64,000 nucleotides of DNA, from NCBI GenBank assembly GCA_003290165.1, contig QNQO01000202.1, positions 868,001 through 932,000 of the forward strand. The letters are read 5' to 3'. Both the position numbers and the translations under genes were made by a program. Below the pieces are notes generated by a model. That model saw only the letters and a list, made by a program, of their open reading frames with translations, searched no databases and was not told the origin of the DNA. Of the stretch, positions 34,651-46,815 are shown piece after piece (position 1 is the first letter of the stretch; every line of letters starts with the position of its first letter). Source of the stretch: Berberis thunbergii. Taxonomy: Eukaryota; Streptophyta; Magnoliopsida; Ranunculales; Berberidaceae.

Positions 34651-36696
34651 TTAAAAGCCAAGCCCAGCCGTGGTGCCCACGCGGAGCTGATGAGGTTCAA
34701 TCTGCTGCCTACCCTTCCAACAACAAGCCTCTGGGACCAGCTTAGCCGAGGACCGGAGCGGCTCGGACTTGCACCTAGTGAGCACAAATGGCTCATAAGC
34801 CACAGCATTAACTAGCTTCTGCTCGATCATGCTTGCCATGGATGCGTTCTCATGCTGCTGGACTGGGTTTGAGTTTAGTGTGACTCGGGTATTGGATGAA
34901 TCTCCGCCGTTGGTATTGATTACTGGCTTCTTTTCTGGTCTGCATCTGATGAAATCTTTGCTGTTCACCCATGTCTCCTTTGACACTTCCATTGATAGCT
35001 TTGGTTCACACATCATCATCAATAGACAATCTGGCAGCAACTTTGATGATCCATCTCTCGTCTCTTCTTTTACTTTGATTTGGCTTTGTTGATTTGTTTC
35101 AGATTTTTCAGATTCAGAGCCGTCTTTAACATCTGATGAAGCTATTTCTTGGGTTGTATCTTCAATTTTTTCTTCTTCTAAAGCTGCTTTTACTACTAAT
35201 TCTGCTATTGCTCTCGCTAATTCTTCCTCAAATGAGAGTAATTTCAGCTCTAACTCTTCACCATTATAACAAGTGCTCACTCTACTACTACTACTACTAC
35301 TACTATGTTCCTTCTCTTCTTCAATTAGAACCCAAGCTTCAATCTTGGGTCCTTCTACTACTTCTTCTTCCTCTTCCACCACAACCCTCTCTTCAATACT
35401 GGCTTCTACCTCTTCTACTTCATGCTCTCCACTTTCTGGGGTTTGCAAAGCTTCCACAGATTCCATAGAAGCCTCATTTTCTACTATGATCTGTTTTTCC
35501 TCTTCAACAAGCTCCAAGTTTTCATTTTGAATGCTCAACTCTTCTTCCACTTCTTCCTCCTTCAATGGGTCTTCTTCAATTTGCTTATATCCTAAGATTT
35601 CAACCTCTCCAACCTCATCTGATGAAACCACACATTTCTCTGAAATCTCTTCTATTGGTTGGTGCTCTGCCACATCTAAATCCAACTTCACTTCTTCTTC
35701 TACTACAACATCCTCAAATTTCTCATCCTCTTCTTCATCTTCCTCTTCGCTCTCCTCATCTTCAGTACTCCCACTACTCTCATCCTCCTCCTCCTCATCC
35801 TCGTCTCGCCTAATCGGAGAATCCCAGAACCGATTCGCAAGTGCAGACATCCTCAAAGGCTCAGATCTACATCTCATCAACAACAAAGCATTCTTTGGTG
35901 GAATACAAACACTCACTCTCCCCTCCTCAATCTCCTCCTCCTCCCCTTTCACCTCCACTCTCTTCCCTTCTTCAATCTCTCCAAAACCCACTCTCTTCTT
36001 CGCCTCATCTTCACCCACAACAATCTTGATATCCCTGCTCTTCTCCTCTTCCCCCTCCTGCAAAGCCATCAACCACCTCGCAAACACAGCCCCACACGAC
36101 CCACTCCTCCTCTTCTCCCCCCTCTCCCTTGCACAACTCGACCTCCCTCCACACGGCAAAAAACAATTAAACTCACTCCCAAACGCCCTCAACCCCTCAC
36201 AAATCGTCAATGGCAGCTGCACCCATCTCTGATTCCTACCATTACCCTGTTTCAAAATCCCATTTTCACACCTTTCCTCTGTTTTCCTAAAACTCACCTC
36301 CCCATTACTCCTCGACCTTGATCTAATCGTCTTCTTCTTCTTCTTCGTTTTCACTCTCACTTGTCCAATACAAGTCACCTTCGGTGAAGACGGCTCTGGG
36401 TTCTCAAACCCAGCCCCTCTCTTCTTGTTCCCAGTCGGAAACATCGGTGACTGTCCCCCTTTAATGCTCCCACTCGTTCTCAACCTCCTATTCATCGAAG
36501 AAGAGAACGCCAGTGTGGGTTCTCGATACTTGTCTCCAGTCCGACCTGGGCTCAAAATCGACTTCGAAGAACCAGAGCTCTTCATCATTGAAGTGGATGT
36601 TGCTGAAGAAGGTCTCGAAGTGAAGCAGATGAACAGCTCACTACTGCTACTCCCTCCTCCTCCTCTATGGGGTCTCTCAGAATCCATCTTCGCCAT
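34651..36696 (-). CDS. Uncharacterised acidic plant protein, intronless
   Basis: The frame is 681 residues from the ATG at 36696 (MAKMDSERPHRGGGG); upstream in-frame codons exist but contain no ATG. Visible features: serine-rich N-terminus; conserved-looking basic stretch PSSPKVTCIGQVRVK followed by a lysine run (about 102-122); cysteine-containing FNCFLPCGGRSSC (about 176-188); a long glutamate-rich acidic region (about 300-480) with serine runs; and the motif RCRSEPLR (about 275-282) repeated as RCKSEPLR (about 641-648) near the C-terminus. No enzyme domain, signal peptide or membrane segment is seen. The basic then acidic layout suggests a nuclear protein, but that is inference. Such plant proteins are often named only from composition. 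It is unbroken over 2 kb and has a TATA box, so I regard it as a real gene. Confidence 0.85.
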   Translation of the reverse strand: MAKMDSERPHRGGGGSSSSELFICFTSRPSSATSTSMMKSSGSSKSILSPGRTGDKYREPTLAFSSSMNRRLRTSGSIKGGQSPMFPTGNKKRGAGFENPEPSSPKVTCIGQVRVKTKKKKKTIRSRSRSNGEVSFRKTEERCENGILKQGNGRNQRWVQLPLTICEGLRAFGSEFNCFLPCGGRSSCARERGEKRRSGSCGAVFARWLMALQEGEEEKSRDIKIVVGEDEAKKRVGFGEIEEGKRVEVKGEEEEIEEGRVSVCIPPKNALLLMRCRSEPLRMSALANRFWDSPIRRDEDEEEEDESSGSTEDEESEEEDEEEDEKFEDVVVEEEVKLDLDVAEHQPIEEISEKCVVSSDEVGEVEILGYKQIEEDPLKEEEVEEELSIQNENLELVEEEKQIIVENEASMESVEALQTPESGEHEVEEVEASIEERVVVEEEEEVVEGPKIEAWVLIEEEKEHSSSSSSSRVSTCYNGEELELKLLSFEEELARAIAELVVKAALEEEKIEDTTQEIASSDVKDGSESEKSETNQQSQIKVKEETRDGSSKLLPDCLLMMMCEPKLSMEVSKETWVNSKDFIRCRPEKKPVINTNGGDSSNTRVTLNSNPVQQHENASMASMIEQKLVNAVAYEPFVLTRCKSEPLRSSAKLVPEACCWKGRQQIEPHQLRVGTTAGLGF

Positions 36697-36942
36697 GACC
36701 CATTCACCAAAAGGAGTGAAAAACACAGAAAAAAAAACCTCGAAATTTTTGGTAAGAAATAGAGCTTTAAGTGCAAGAGAGGCTTAAAGGTAGCTTTGTG
36801 TTTCCTTCCAGTAACAGAGGTGGTGGGGTTGTTCTTCTTTTGGCATAGAGAGATGATAATGAGCAATTTTTTTTTCTTTTTAAGTTTTGGGATGACGAAA
36901 ATACCCTTGTAGGCTGGTCAAAGTTTGGGAGGGATGGACACT

Positions 36943-36951
36943 GTTTTATAG
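36943..36951 (-). promoter_or_regulatory. Probable TATA box of the acidic-protein gene
   Basis: The minus strand reads CTATAAAAC about 250 bp upstream of the ATG, allowing a leader of roughly 210 bp. Confidence 0.5.
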
Positions 36952-36959
36952 CCGTTAGC

Positions 36960-38059
36960 AACAACCAAAAGAGGCAACATGACGGAAATGCCCTTGGAGA
37001 TTAATGTGATAAAACATTATTGATTCGAGCTTGTCTCGAATTTGTTGGACAAGGGGAGATTAGACCATGTGCATGTGCAAGTGCAACTAAGGGGGGACCT
37101 TTGGGTTTTTTAGTTGGTGAGCAAATCATATATGGTCGTGAAACCATAAGTACTCAATTTTTAAGTTTTTGGTTCGAACCAGCCACAATGTATGATGATG
37201 TCATTGTGATATACTAACTTGTGTGGCTAGCTAATTGATCGTTGATCCTTCAACAACTTAAGTAATTGAAAGGTAGCGTGGTTGTGGCTGGATGGTTAAG
37301 GCTGTGGTGATTTAATCTATCCCTACATCTTATGTCCTATACCCACCAGACACATACTTACCTTTCAAAGAAAAATAATAATTGAAAAATTACGTGTTGT
37401 ACCAATCAATGAAATATCATATGAAAAACATTGCTCTAACAAAATGACCATATGAATCATTTTTCAAAGGATTTAGGGCATGTGCAGTGTATAGCATTGT
37501 GGAGTCTATGGAAGAATATTAAAAACACCACACTTTCCAGTCAAAGAAGTACTTGGATCATCAAATGGTCACATTGACCAAATCACACAAGTACATGTCA
37601 CCACTTTGGGCCCCTACATTCTTGTCAAAATTAGCAAGACTAGGGGTAAAAATGTCCACCAATACTAATAATATGGGTGCAATAATTTGTATTGTTCCAA
37701 ACACATAAGCATAGAAGAGCGGTCCCCTCAACAAAATATCAATTGATTGATTTGATCCCTTTATGAATCCGTACTATGAGCCATCAATAGAAGAGGAGAG
37801 AGGACCCCTGAGATGCCCTTGGAAACACCAACAAAAAGTAAAGCCAAGACAAATAGGGTATGTTTGGAAAATATGGAAAGAGTTAGGGGTGGTTTGGTAA
37901 GGGGACCTCACATGATTGATTAGCGGAAAGCATTAGTAGATGGGAGAAGAATACAAAAGAGAGAAATCGACAGAAACAGAGGACATTGCACATGATGAGC
38001 GTGAAGGGGAAAAACAGAAGGGTACTTTTTTCCCATTGATCATGATGCGGGTGAAATCA
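36960..38059. other. Intergenic DNA, no gene seen
   Basis: Short open frames only. GTGGCTGGATGGTTAAGGC near 37281 resembles a tRNA-Leu/Ser-like A-box head but no B box or fold follows at the right spacing. Confidence 0.5.
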
Positions 38060-38162
38060 GAAATTCTAATTACCCTCGAGATGCGCAAAAAACATCGAAA
38101 TACGCACATTCACGCATCTCGAAGGAGTTGAGCGGCCTCACCCATTCGTCATTTAGAATTTC
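38060..38162. mobile_element. Hairpin MITE of the GAATTCTAATTG family
   Basis: Left GAAATTCTAATTACCCTCGA and right complement GGAAATTCTAAATGACGAAT are inverted ends. The inner arms carry CTCGAGATGCG and CGCATCTCGA. Confidence 0.6.
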
Positions 38163-38227
38163 CATTGATGGAAAACTATGGGCAAAACTGTCCTATGTGC
38201 GTAGCTACATGCATTCTTTAGAGCATC

Positions 38228-38345
38228 AACTACTTTTTTTTAATCCTTTAACCCTTCCCACTTCATATGCCTTCGGCTGGGTTCGATCCTACGATTTAAT
38301 GATACCATCCGTCATTGCTCAACTACTAAGCCATCACATCTTTGG
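38228..38345 (-). mobile_element. tRNA-derived SINE with 12-bp target duplication
   Basis: Perfect direct repeats CTTTAGAGCATC flank it at 38216-38227 and 38346-38357. On the minus strand it begins GCCAAAGATGTGATGGCTTA with an A box (TGGCTTAGTAGTTGAG), has a B box GGATCGAACCC about 45 bp later and ends in a poly-A tail at 38234-38241. This is a complete short SINE of about 118 bp; a partial relative is at 16517. Confidence 0.82.
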
Positions 38346-38780
38346 CTTTAGAGCATCCACTTGAGTTGCGAGTGACCGCCATGGATGGATGTTTAGGCTA
38401 ATACTAGTATTAGGGTGTGGATGCACACTGCGAGCGTGCGTGTATATTCAATATTTTTATTCAAAATTTATTAATAAATAAATAAATAAAATAAAATATT
38501 GTAACCGAATATATTACACTCTTACAATAGTAAGAGTCTAATTATAGTTATATATAATTGGAGGATTCGTATAAATTATGTTAGAGACTTAAGTATAATT
38601 ACTCAGTGTTTAAGAGAGGTTGATTTTGATGGTAAAAAATATTAAATGTGGAGGATAAAATAAAAAATAGTTTATAGATAATTGAGATTCAAATAAATTA
38701 AGATAGGGGCTTAACTATAATTCATTAATGTGAGAGAGATGTTGATTTTGATTGTAAAAAGTATGAATGTTGATTCAAGG
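38346..38780. other. AT-rich intergenic DNA
   Basis: No gene seen. Similar sentences TTGATTTTGATTGTAAA and GGAGGATTCGTATAAATTA recur loosely at 38560-38760 and 38985-39085, suggesting an old local duplication around the hairpin at 38781. Confidence 0.45.
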
Positions 38781-38915
38781 GGGCGAGGGGAAAGGCGCGA
38801 GGGAGGCCCACCACCGCCCATCCTCCTAGAAATGCTGCCCTCGAGCGCATCTCGAGGTGAATGGGCAGTGGTGGGCTGCCCTCACCCCTCCCTCGCGTCT
38901 TTCCCCTCGCTCCCT
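38781..38915. mobile_element. GC-rich hairpin element
   Basis: Arms GGGCGAGGGGAAAGGCGCGA and complement GAGCGAGGGGAAAGACGCGA continue through GCCCACCACYGCCCAT. The centre contains CTCGAGCGCATCTCGAG. It is embedded in AT-rich DNA, from which it differs sharply in composition. Confidence 0.65.
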
Positions 38916-39253
38916 AGAAGGGCTCAAGTGTGAATAAGGATGGCAAAATGAAAAATCAAAAAATTAGAATTAAGGGCCTAATTATAGTTTATAGATAATT
39001 GGTGGTTTTCAAATAATTACGATAGGAAATTAGTTATAATTAATGAATGTTTAGGAGGGATTGATTTTAATTGTAAATAGCCTGAATTTTTTATGGTAAA
39101 ATTAGGGAATAGTATTTTAAAGACGCAAATAACCATTGAAACTTTTCACTACTCTTTTGCTTTTTGAAGTAAAAAAGATGAAATTGGAAGGGCAAAATAG
39201 GAAAACAAAATTAGAGTTGTTACTTTATTCCCACTGCATGTACCATTAAAAAT

Positions 39254-39818
39254 GGGAGTTGCGACGTGTACCAGACTATTTGGCTCGGTTGCACCAACTC
39301 TTTGTTACAACCGACATTGTAGAATGTTTCGACTTTGTTGCGTGAACCAAAAATATGTAATACCGAATTACATTTTTCTTATCAATAAAAACCATTTTGT
39401 GGTTAAATTTTCTCGTTTGAAAGCATTAATTTGTTATTGACAAAAAAACAAAAGTAAATCTTATCGATAAAACTAACTTCAGTCACGAATTCTTGACTCT
39501 CAAATTTGTGTACAAACATAAAAAATACACTAACCATCATCACAAGTTCTATAATAAATAACAAACATTATGGTAGGTTGTTGATTTAGGACTTTATAGG
39601 ATTATTCTTATTGTAAATTTTTTGATGTAGAGTTCTTGAGTTTAATTGCATTTTTTTTAATAGTTTTAACAATTTACATTTCTTATAATTTATTTATTGA
39701 CGCTCCTAAACGAGAAAACTCCATTACCAAATGGTTTTCATTTATTAAAAAAAGTAAGTTGGTGTTACATATTTTATGTTAGTGCAACAAAGAGTTGGTA
39801 CAACCAAGTCAAATATTG
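39254..39818. mobile_element. Second copy of the GGGAGTTGC hAT-type MITE, right end truncated
   Basis: Left terminus GGGAGTTGCGACGTGTACCA matches 14831. The right side matches through GAGTTGGTACAACCAAGTC and stops before the last 20-25 bp of the terminal repeat. Confidence 0.7.
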
Positions 39819-39871
39819 TTTTTTGTATTCACACTCCTTATACGCTATACCATAAATACCCTCCCAATATG

Positions 39872-39875
<4 letters not shown>

Positions 39876-39910
<35 letters not shown>

Positions 39911-39913
39911 TTA
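39876..39913 (+). repeat. (TTA)n microsatellite
   Basis: About twelve uninterrupted TTA/ATT units. Confidence 0.9.
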
Positions 39914-40283
39914 CTTAAAACTCAATTGGGTATATAATCAAATATCCAACTTTTGTGAGGAGATATTTGGAAAACCAAAATGTTTTAATTATTTAATATA
40001 CTTAAATAATGGTTTAGATCAAATAGACAAACATACCTTTCAAATTCACTTGTTTGTACATGCCCTTAAGTGAGGCATAAAAGTTAAATTTTACTTTTTG
40101 CAAGGGCATTAAGGAAAGTTCAAAATTTTGAGTCGAAAACACAATTTATTGATCCTAAGCCCCACAAGCGTCATGTAGTTTAGATGTACGAACAAGATCC
40201 CATGAACACAAGCAACAAGCAGCCACTCAAGATATCCATGTTGGGATGATTTGCGATTGTTGAAAGTGAAGAAAGCTTACTGG
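39914..40283. other. Intergenic DNA left of element D
   Basis: Nothing recognised. Confidence 0.45.
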
Positions 40284-42144
40284 TGCAAGCTTAACTAACC
40301 TAAATTAGTAGGTTAATTTAACCCACTTGTAATAATCGTAAGTGCACGGTGCCTAACTGGTAGACAACGACAACTACGGGTCGATCCCACGAGGAAGGTG
40401 GATGCAGTTGAATTTAATAATTTAATTAAACTAATTTAAATGGAAAATTGGGTTACAACATTTTTAAAACTAAACTGAAAATAAATTTAAAAAAAGAATA
40501 AAATAAAAGATAGATGAGATGGATTTTGTGGGTTTGGACTCACCAATGAGTTAGCAAAAACATTTAAATCTAAATTACTGAATTTAAAAACGAGAAGCTT
40601 TAGGGATGAGAATCCCTTGCTTACACCGGATATGTGATCGTTAAAATCCAATTCAACTTATATCATGTTTCTATCAAACATTAACAAATTATTTCAAACA
40701 AATACGCTCTTACTAAGTATTAAGTGTCTTTTTAGGGCACACTTAATCAAAGTTTAAGCTTAATATTTTTAGCACTTGCTTTGAATATTGAAAAAGGGTA
40801 ATTCTAACTACCAAACATATCAAGATTAATTTCTCGAAAATGAAAGGTGAAAGCAATTTATCAAAAATTCAGAAATAAATTGTAATTAACAATTAAGTAC
40901 ACAATTCAGTAACATAAATCAAAATGAATTATGCAACCCATTTAGTTTGTAGCAAACTCGATGTGGTGGTACTCAACAGATCAGCAAGTGGTCAACACAA
41001 ATCTCGAGACAAATGGCTGCAAATGCTCTGTGGTGGTACAGAGCAGAAATCAAGGTGCCAATAGCCAAATAACAGATTTGACTCGGTCTCCCGCCCTCGC
41101 TACAGTGATCTATAGTACCGCCTCGCTCTGCCTTTTTTCCAGGGAGCAGCGGCGCTCTCGCGGCCTCGTTCTCGCTCCTCGCAAGTGTCATCTGTCTTCA
41201 AACCGTCTCCAGAACCTGAAAAAGAGAGAGAGATTGAGGAAACAGTGAGATAACAACAAAAAAACAAAGAAGGAAGACGAGGAACATGGGCTCTTTGTTT
41301 CTGCTTGCGAGCTCTGTCTCGCGCGGTAGTGCTCGGTCTGGTCATGACGGTGGTCACGAGAGAGGGGGGCAGGAAGGAGCTCGAGACGAAGAGAGGCCGA
41401 GAGAAGAGGAGGAACAGGGCGCTGTGACGAGGCGGATTAGAGCCGCGGTGAGGCTCTGTTTTGCGGCGTGGTGGTGGCGGTGATGGTGGTTGATGGATGA
41501 TGGACAGGGAGAGGGACAAAGAGTGGTGGCGGAGTGAAAGTTTGACACGAAACAGGGTTGTCACGCCCCTGTTTCGTGGTGGTGGCGTGATGACTATGGC
41601 GGAGCTCGGTGGTGGCGAAGTGGAGCGAGACAGGTGAGGACAGTGGAGGATGTGTGTCTGTGGATGAGGTTGTGTGATGAAAATCACAGTGAGAAAATAC
41701 TTTAATTTTCTGTATTTTCTTTTCCCTTCTATTCTCCCCTTTTGTGAAGGAAGAAAATTTGATTTTCTAATATTTTTTTTTCATTATCTTTCGCCCCCTT
41801 TTCTCACACCATTCTCTTCTATTTATAGAGAAAGATCAAAGTGAATAGGGATGAGATAAAGGAAAGGTTCATCAAGGTATAAATGAGAGAATATTCTTTA
41901 AGGGTAGGATTGGGTTTGGGGTTATGGGTAGGTTTTGGGTTTAGGTTATGGACCATCTGCTTTGTACCACCGCTAGAATCGACCAATTGTCATTCCTTAA
42001 ATTGTCGCCTTAATACGATTTCATCATTCACGCTCAAATTTCTACAAAGACATGAAAACGAAATAATTACTATAAAATATAATAATCGAAACACTAACAT
42101 GTATAAATTAAGGGATATATTATGTAATAATTATGTGAATATCA
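40284..42144 (-). repeat. 3' LTR of element D
   Basis: Ends TGCAAG..ATCA on the plus strand. A TATA-like box (CTATAAATAG on the minus strand) is near 41817-41828. It includes a GC-rich part (41290-41660) that yields spurious long open frames. Confidence 0.88.
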
Positions 42145-44528
42145 AATACCCCAAAGCCTATATTTTGCTAGTCCTCGAGCAAAACAATAAAAATAAAATT
42201 CTAACTCACTTTCGCAGGAATCATCGGTTGCACTTACCTTAAACGTGCAACAAGGATTTGAACCCCTAGATTACCTCTAGTGGACGAGTTATAGTCTCGT
42301 GAGAGTTTCCAGAAATGTTACCCGCAAACATTACTGACTCAAAAAAACTTGGTCAAACAATGTTTATTTTAAAACTTCAAGATATGCAAGATACCAACAG
42401 TGTCATTTTAGTGTATCAATAAATCTTAAAATAATTTAATATTCTCCAAAGATTAGAAAAAATTCACAATCATCCTCAACTCAATGTGTGTGTGTGGATA
42501 GCACTATCAACATAACTTTTCATTGCAGAGTAAAACAATGACTAAATCTCCTGTAGAAAGTTTGTTTTGACTTCAAACATCTCATGTCACTCACAATAAA
42601 GCACTCAGAGATTTGGTATTTCACTCAGTTTATATGTGAGGAAAAAAGTAAATAATGGAAAACAATCATCTCACATATAGTAATATGAAGAACGAACTAT
42701 TCAAGAATGGAATGAACATGATCTCATGGACAGAAATATCAATTACTTTTGGAAATATTGAATCAAACACCATAGGTCTTGGTTATTAAATCTCCACATC
42801 TACAAAACCAACCTTTACCTAAGATCAACTAGGGCTTTGTTGGGTTGTAATGGGGCTTGGGTAATAGTTAATAAGGAATGTCAAAGGATTCTAACAAAAA
42901 TTTCTAGGAATGTAGACACCCATTATACGAACAATTAGGGCTGTCAAGAATAAACCAATGTTGCGCACCATTAATTTTTTCTTCATTTTCACATATTATC
43001 CTCATTGAAGAATCAATTTTTTTTTTACATAGAGGATTTATGAAATATCTCATATTTTGCTATTTAATGCCCTTTTTACACCAAATATATTCATCCGTAC
43101 ACATTCCCAGAAAAGTTGGGTAAAGGTTAATGGGTTAACAAATAAAAGTTACTCTAAGGCTCAAAAGGCTACAAAAAGGTTAATGTTATGGGTAAGTTAA
43201 AAGGCTAGTTAATGGTCTAAAGAAAAAAATGCCTAGATCACTTCTTAAATTCGGGTAAGTATTATAACATCTTAATTGAATAAGCCAAGAAGCTCTAGTG
43301 TAATAATTCAATTTTGATGTCATTCCCAAAGCAATTGATCAGGAAAATGAGAATAATGAGATCATCAACGAGATAATACGGACTCAAGAAAAATCAGAGC
43401 TTATGTATAACCCTCAGAAAAATAGAAAGGTTCAAAACTTTCAAGGTTAAGTCTCCACTATTATTCTAAGGTTTTCTAGCATATATTTTACTCATCAACT
43501 TCAAGTTATGCTAACATGGCTCATGGTGCAAGATAATTGAGTTGAAAAATAGATCTAACTTAAGGATCATACTAAACTTTCAGTCTTTATCAATATACCA
43601 ATATGTCAAGTTAGCTTGCATTTTCTTGAGCATAAAACATTTAAAATCCATTTTCATACTCGTAAAAGATCAAGTTTTCTTGACAGAAAAGCAATTTTTT
43701 TTAAAGAATAGGAAAAGAAAACACTACAAAAAAATGAAAAATTCACCGACTCATGAACCCTACCCCCAAACCTAATCCAAACATTGTCCTCAATGTTTAA
43801 TAAAATAATTCTGACAAATGAATAAAGTAAGTACATGAGAGGAGGTTATAACAATATTACCGCGGTGAAGATTTTACCAATTTTCAAGAAGTCATCCATC
43901 AATGAGGCTCACCAATATAAGAATCATGGAGTTTTCATAAGAAATCGATAAACTGTAGATTCGGCACTAACAAAGAAAACTAAAAAAAAGGCAAGTTGTA
44001 AGTCAAAACTATTACGGAGCTAACGAGTATGAGTGAAACACAACTAAATAGGGTACTCAAAAATCAATCCAGACTAACAGCAAAGACACACAAGTAAAGC
44101 TAGGCTGCCTCCTAAGAGCGCTTGGTTTATCGTCATCAGCCCGACAAATATTCTTCCTAAAAAATGGTGTATCAAAAAGTGGAGAGGAAGAACATGACAA
44201 GCACTTAGTCCATGGTCGTATATCAACAACCTGAACAGTTGAGGACCAGTCCACCAAAATATAGCAATCACATGGGGCACCAAATACACTAGGACATCCC
44301 AAAAGTGACCAGTAGTCATAATCAACAGAGAATTTTTGCGTGCTCCAAAAAGGAAACATCCTATGCCTGGTTCCAAATCAGATGATTGAATAATTTTCAC
44401 AACAGGATGGTGTGAAAATTGAAATCCTCACTACAACACAAAGGATCGGTGAAAGTAGCCTTAGTAAATGGGAATGTGATGCAAGTAAATGAGACGATGG
44501 ATATATCAGATGGTACAGGCTCATCACA
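42145..44528. other. Non-coding 3' interior of element D
   Basis: No conserved protein motif is recognised apart from the short post-pol-like segment near 44100. Confidence 0.5.
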
Positions 44529-45527
44529 TCAATCATATAGAGATATTGGTCTAGACAACTCATCACCTGAAAATGCATACCTGAGGGTGTCAAGTAATTG
44601 TTTAAGGTCAAGCTCAGGTGGCTCAACTGATGGGACTAGTTTTGACTTACTGAGTGGAAGAGGATTCACTTTAGACTTCCATTTATAACTAGGATCCACA
44701 ATGGGGACTGAGTCAAGCAAATCATTGACTTCCCTAATGGAATCATCAACATCAAAGTCTAAACTAAATTGAGTCAAACAAGCCTCTAAATGGTCATGTG
44801 TATCATGAAAACAGTCAAGGGGAGACTCTAAAGAATGTTTACAATTTGATTTTATGCGTGAGTCACTAGGAAGGCATATGTCTAATGAGTCAACATGGGA
44901 AGGAGATGTCTGTAGTGTCTCAGAATCTTCAGGTTCATCAATTAATGAGGCTTTATCAGCTTTCTTATGAGATGAGGATGCAACCTGTCTAGACAACTCA
45001 ATGACACCCATATCAGGCATTTCTACCTGATTGTCAACCAGTTTTCCACTCCTAAAGGTAGTAATGAATTGGAAATCTTCACTGTCCGATTCAGATGTAC
45101 CACTAATTTCAAATTGACCATTTGGGTTGGAAATAGGTTGGCTAGGGGATATTTCTGACTCTAACTCAGGAAATGACTTAGCTATTTGACTCACAGTCAT
45201 CTCAAGTTTTCAGATAGCTTGAGAGTTTTGTTGATAAATAGCTGTCAATTCTATGATATCCTGAAAATTTTGCTCAAACACTTTCCCTGTTTGCTTTATA
45301 AAAATGTTCATGATATACTCTAACTCATTATCAGGAATGAAAGCTGGAGGAGTCTGAGGAGTGTCTAGAGGTCCTTCATGGTACTGACCATGAGCCCATG
45401 CGAAGTCAGGATGATAGGCTAGACCTGGGTTGTAATAATCAAAATATGGATCATAATCAGGTTGTCGCATGTCATAAAATGAATTGACTTGGTCGGAAAA
45501 ATAGGCTGGATAATCCCTTGTGTTCAT
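44529..45527 (-). pseudogene. gag C-terminus and linker of element D, one in-frame stop
   Basis: One frame runs from the ATG at 45527 (MNTRDYPAYFSDQ) to 44529 with a single TGA at 45210-45212, about 332 codons. KLEMTVSQIAKSF matches the gag phrase usually seen as NLEVQVGQIAK; FRSGKLVDN matches LRSGK; and ELDLKQLLDTLRYAFSG matches the ELKPLPDHLKYAFLG linker before reverse transcriptase in Athila/Tat-type Gypsy elements. The zinc knuckle, protease active site and polymerase are absent. The element is therefore non-autonomous, and the stop suggests decay of even this part. Confidence 0.78.
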
Positions 45528-46734
45528 GGATTTTTTTTGAAAGCACTAACTCTAAAAATATACACAGGCTCACACGCAATCAACATCCAATAAATGCACA
45601 AGAAATATGCCTCCCTAAGCAATCAACGTTTTTGAGATCAATTATCTTTTTATCTTTGGGGGACAATTATTTCTTATGTAATCTTTATGATAAAGCAATG
45701 GGTGCTACAAGTTGATCCTAAGAGTGTATACTTTACACCACAAAGTTCAAAATTAGTAGGCTAGAGTTTTGTTTCAAAGAAACCGAATTATTGCACAAGA
45801 GAAGGAGGTCACAATGGTCCAATTAAGTACTTCCTTGTGCTATCGCTTTGTAAGCCAATAGATGTGAGAGCGATGTGATGTTAAATGTACACTTGAGGCT
45901 TGTGTTCCTAACCCTTGTGGCAGTGGCCTCTCGGAGTTCATTGAATGATTAAACCCATCGTCACTTTTAGCTTGAATCAATGCAAAAATTATTGGATTCA
46001 CCTTGGTCTAGGTTGTCCTATGAACACCGTACCTAAAAGATGACTCTATCAAACTTGCTAATTGATTTTAATTATATTTGGCTATTGGTTGCACACAGCT
46101 GGAGTGATGAGGTGGGGATATCAAGTCCCACCAGTTTCTATTTAGAAGCTGGGTTTGCTTATTATGAATTACTAAAGTTTATCATCCACAATTACAGAAA
46201 TTAAACAACCAATCACACAATTTCAAACAATTACACAAAGCACCAGGTCACTAATACATTGCGTGTGATAGAAATACTTACAGTGTGTGTATTCCGTTCT
46301 GCACAAAAAGTTATAGCACAATTAAAAAAAAATGTCTGACTTCTTTTTATCCGTTTTACTCAACACACGAGCACATGCAAATAAATTTACTGGTCTTGGT
46401 TGTAGAAGTCGGATTTCTAAATCATAAAAAAAATTATTGGTTAATAATTTTTTTGACTTAGAAAATTTTGGGTTTTTTTAGTGATTAAACAAAATGAAAA
46501 ATAGTAAAGTTCTAAAAAATTATTACACCACACACTCGTAAAACGAGGTGAAAATAAAATTAAAACTCTCTTCACAAAATAAAAAATAAAAATAAAAATT
46601 TGCTTGATGTTTTGCAGGATCGTCCAATTTTCTCGAGAAGCGTGAAATCTGCAAAATCAAACACAAAATGAGTGTAAAAAGAACAAAATAAAAATAAAAA
46701 TAAATTTTTTGTTTTATTTTTTTGAATTTTTCTG

Positions 46735-46774
<40 letters not shown>

Positions 46775-46815
46775 ATTAGTGCAAATAAATCTTAAATTCA
46801 ATTACACCGCAACCT
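45528..46815 (-). other. Leader of element D
   Basis: About 1.3 kb between the primer-binding site and gag ATG, AT-rich, with the TA microsatellite. Nothing else seen. Confidence 0.5.
46735..46770. repeat. (TA)n microsatellite in element D leader
   Basis: About 16 TA units. It lies in the untranslated leader between gag and the 5' LTR. Confidence 0.9.

Noticed and set aside
35531..36232. 233-codon serine-rich plus-strand frame
   Set aside because: It is the exact antisense of the glutamate-rich coding region of the 34651-36696 gene.
37278..37310. tRNA-like GTGGCTGGATGGTTAAGGC
   Set aside because: It resembles a tRNA-Leu/Ser head, but no B box, acceptor stem or variable arm follows, so I do not call a tRNA or SINE.
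41100..41687. 195-codon frame (and a 253-codon frame at 47620-48381) rich in S, P and R
   Set aside because: Both lie at the same place in the two LTRs of element D and lack any domain; GC-rich LTR sequence explains the absence of stops.
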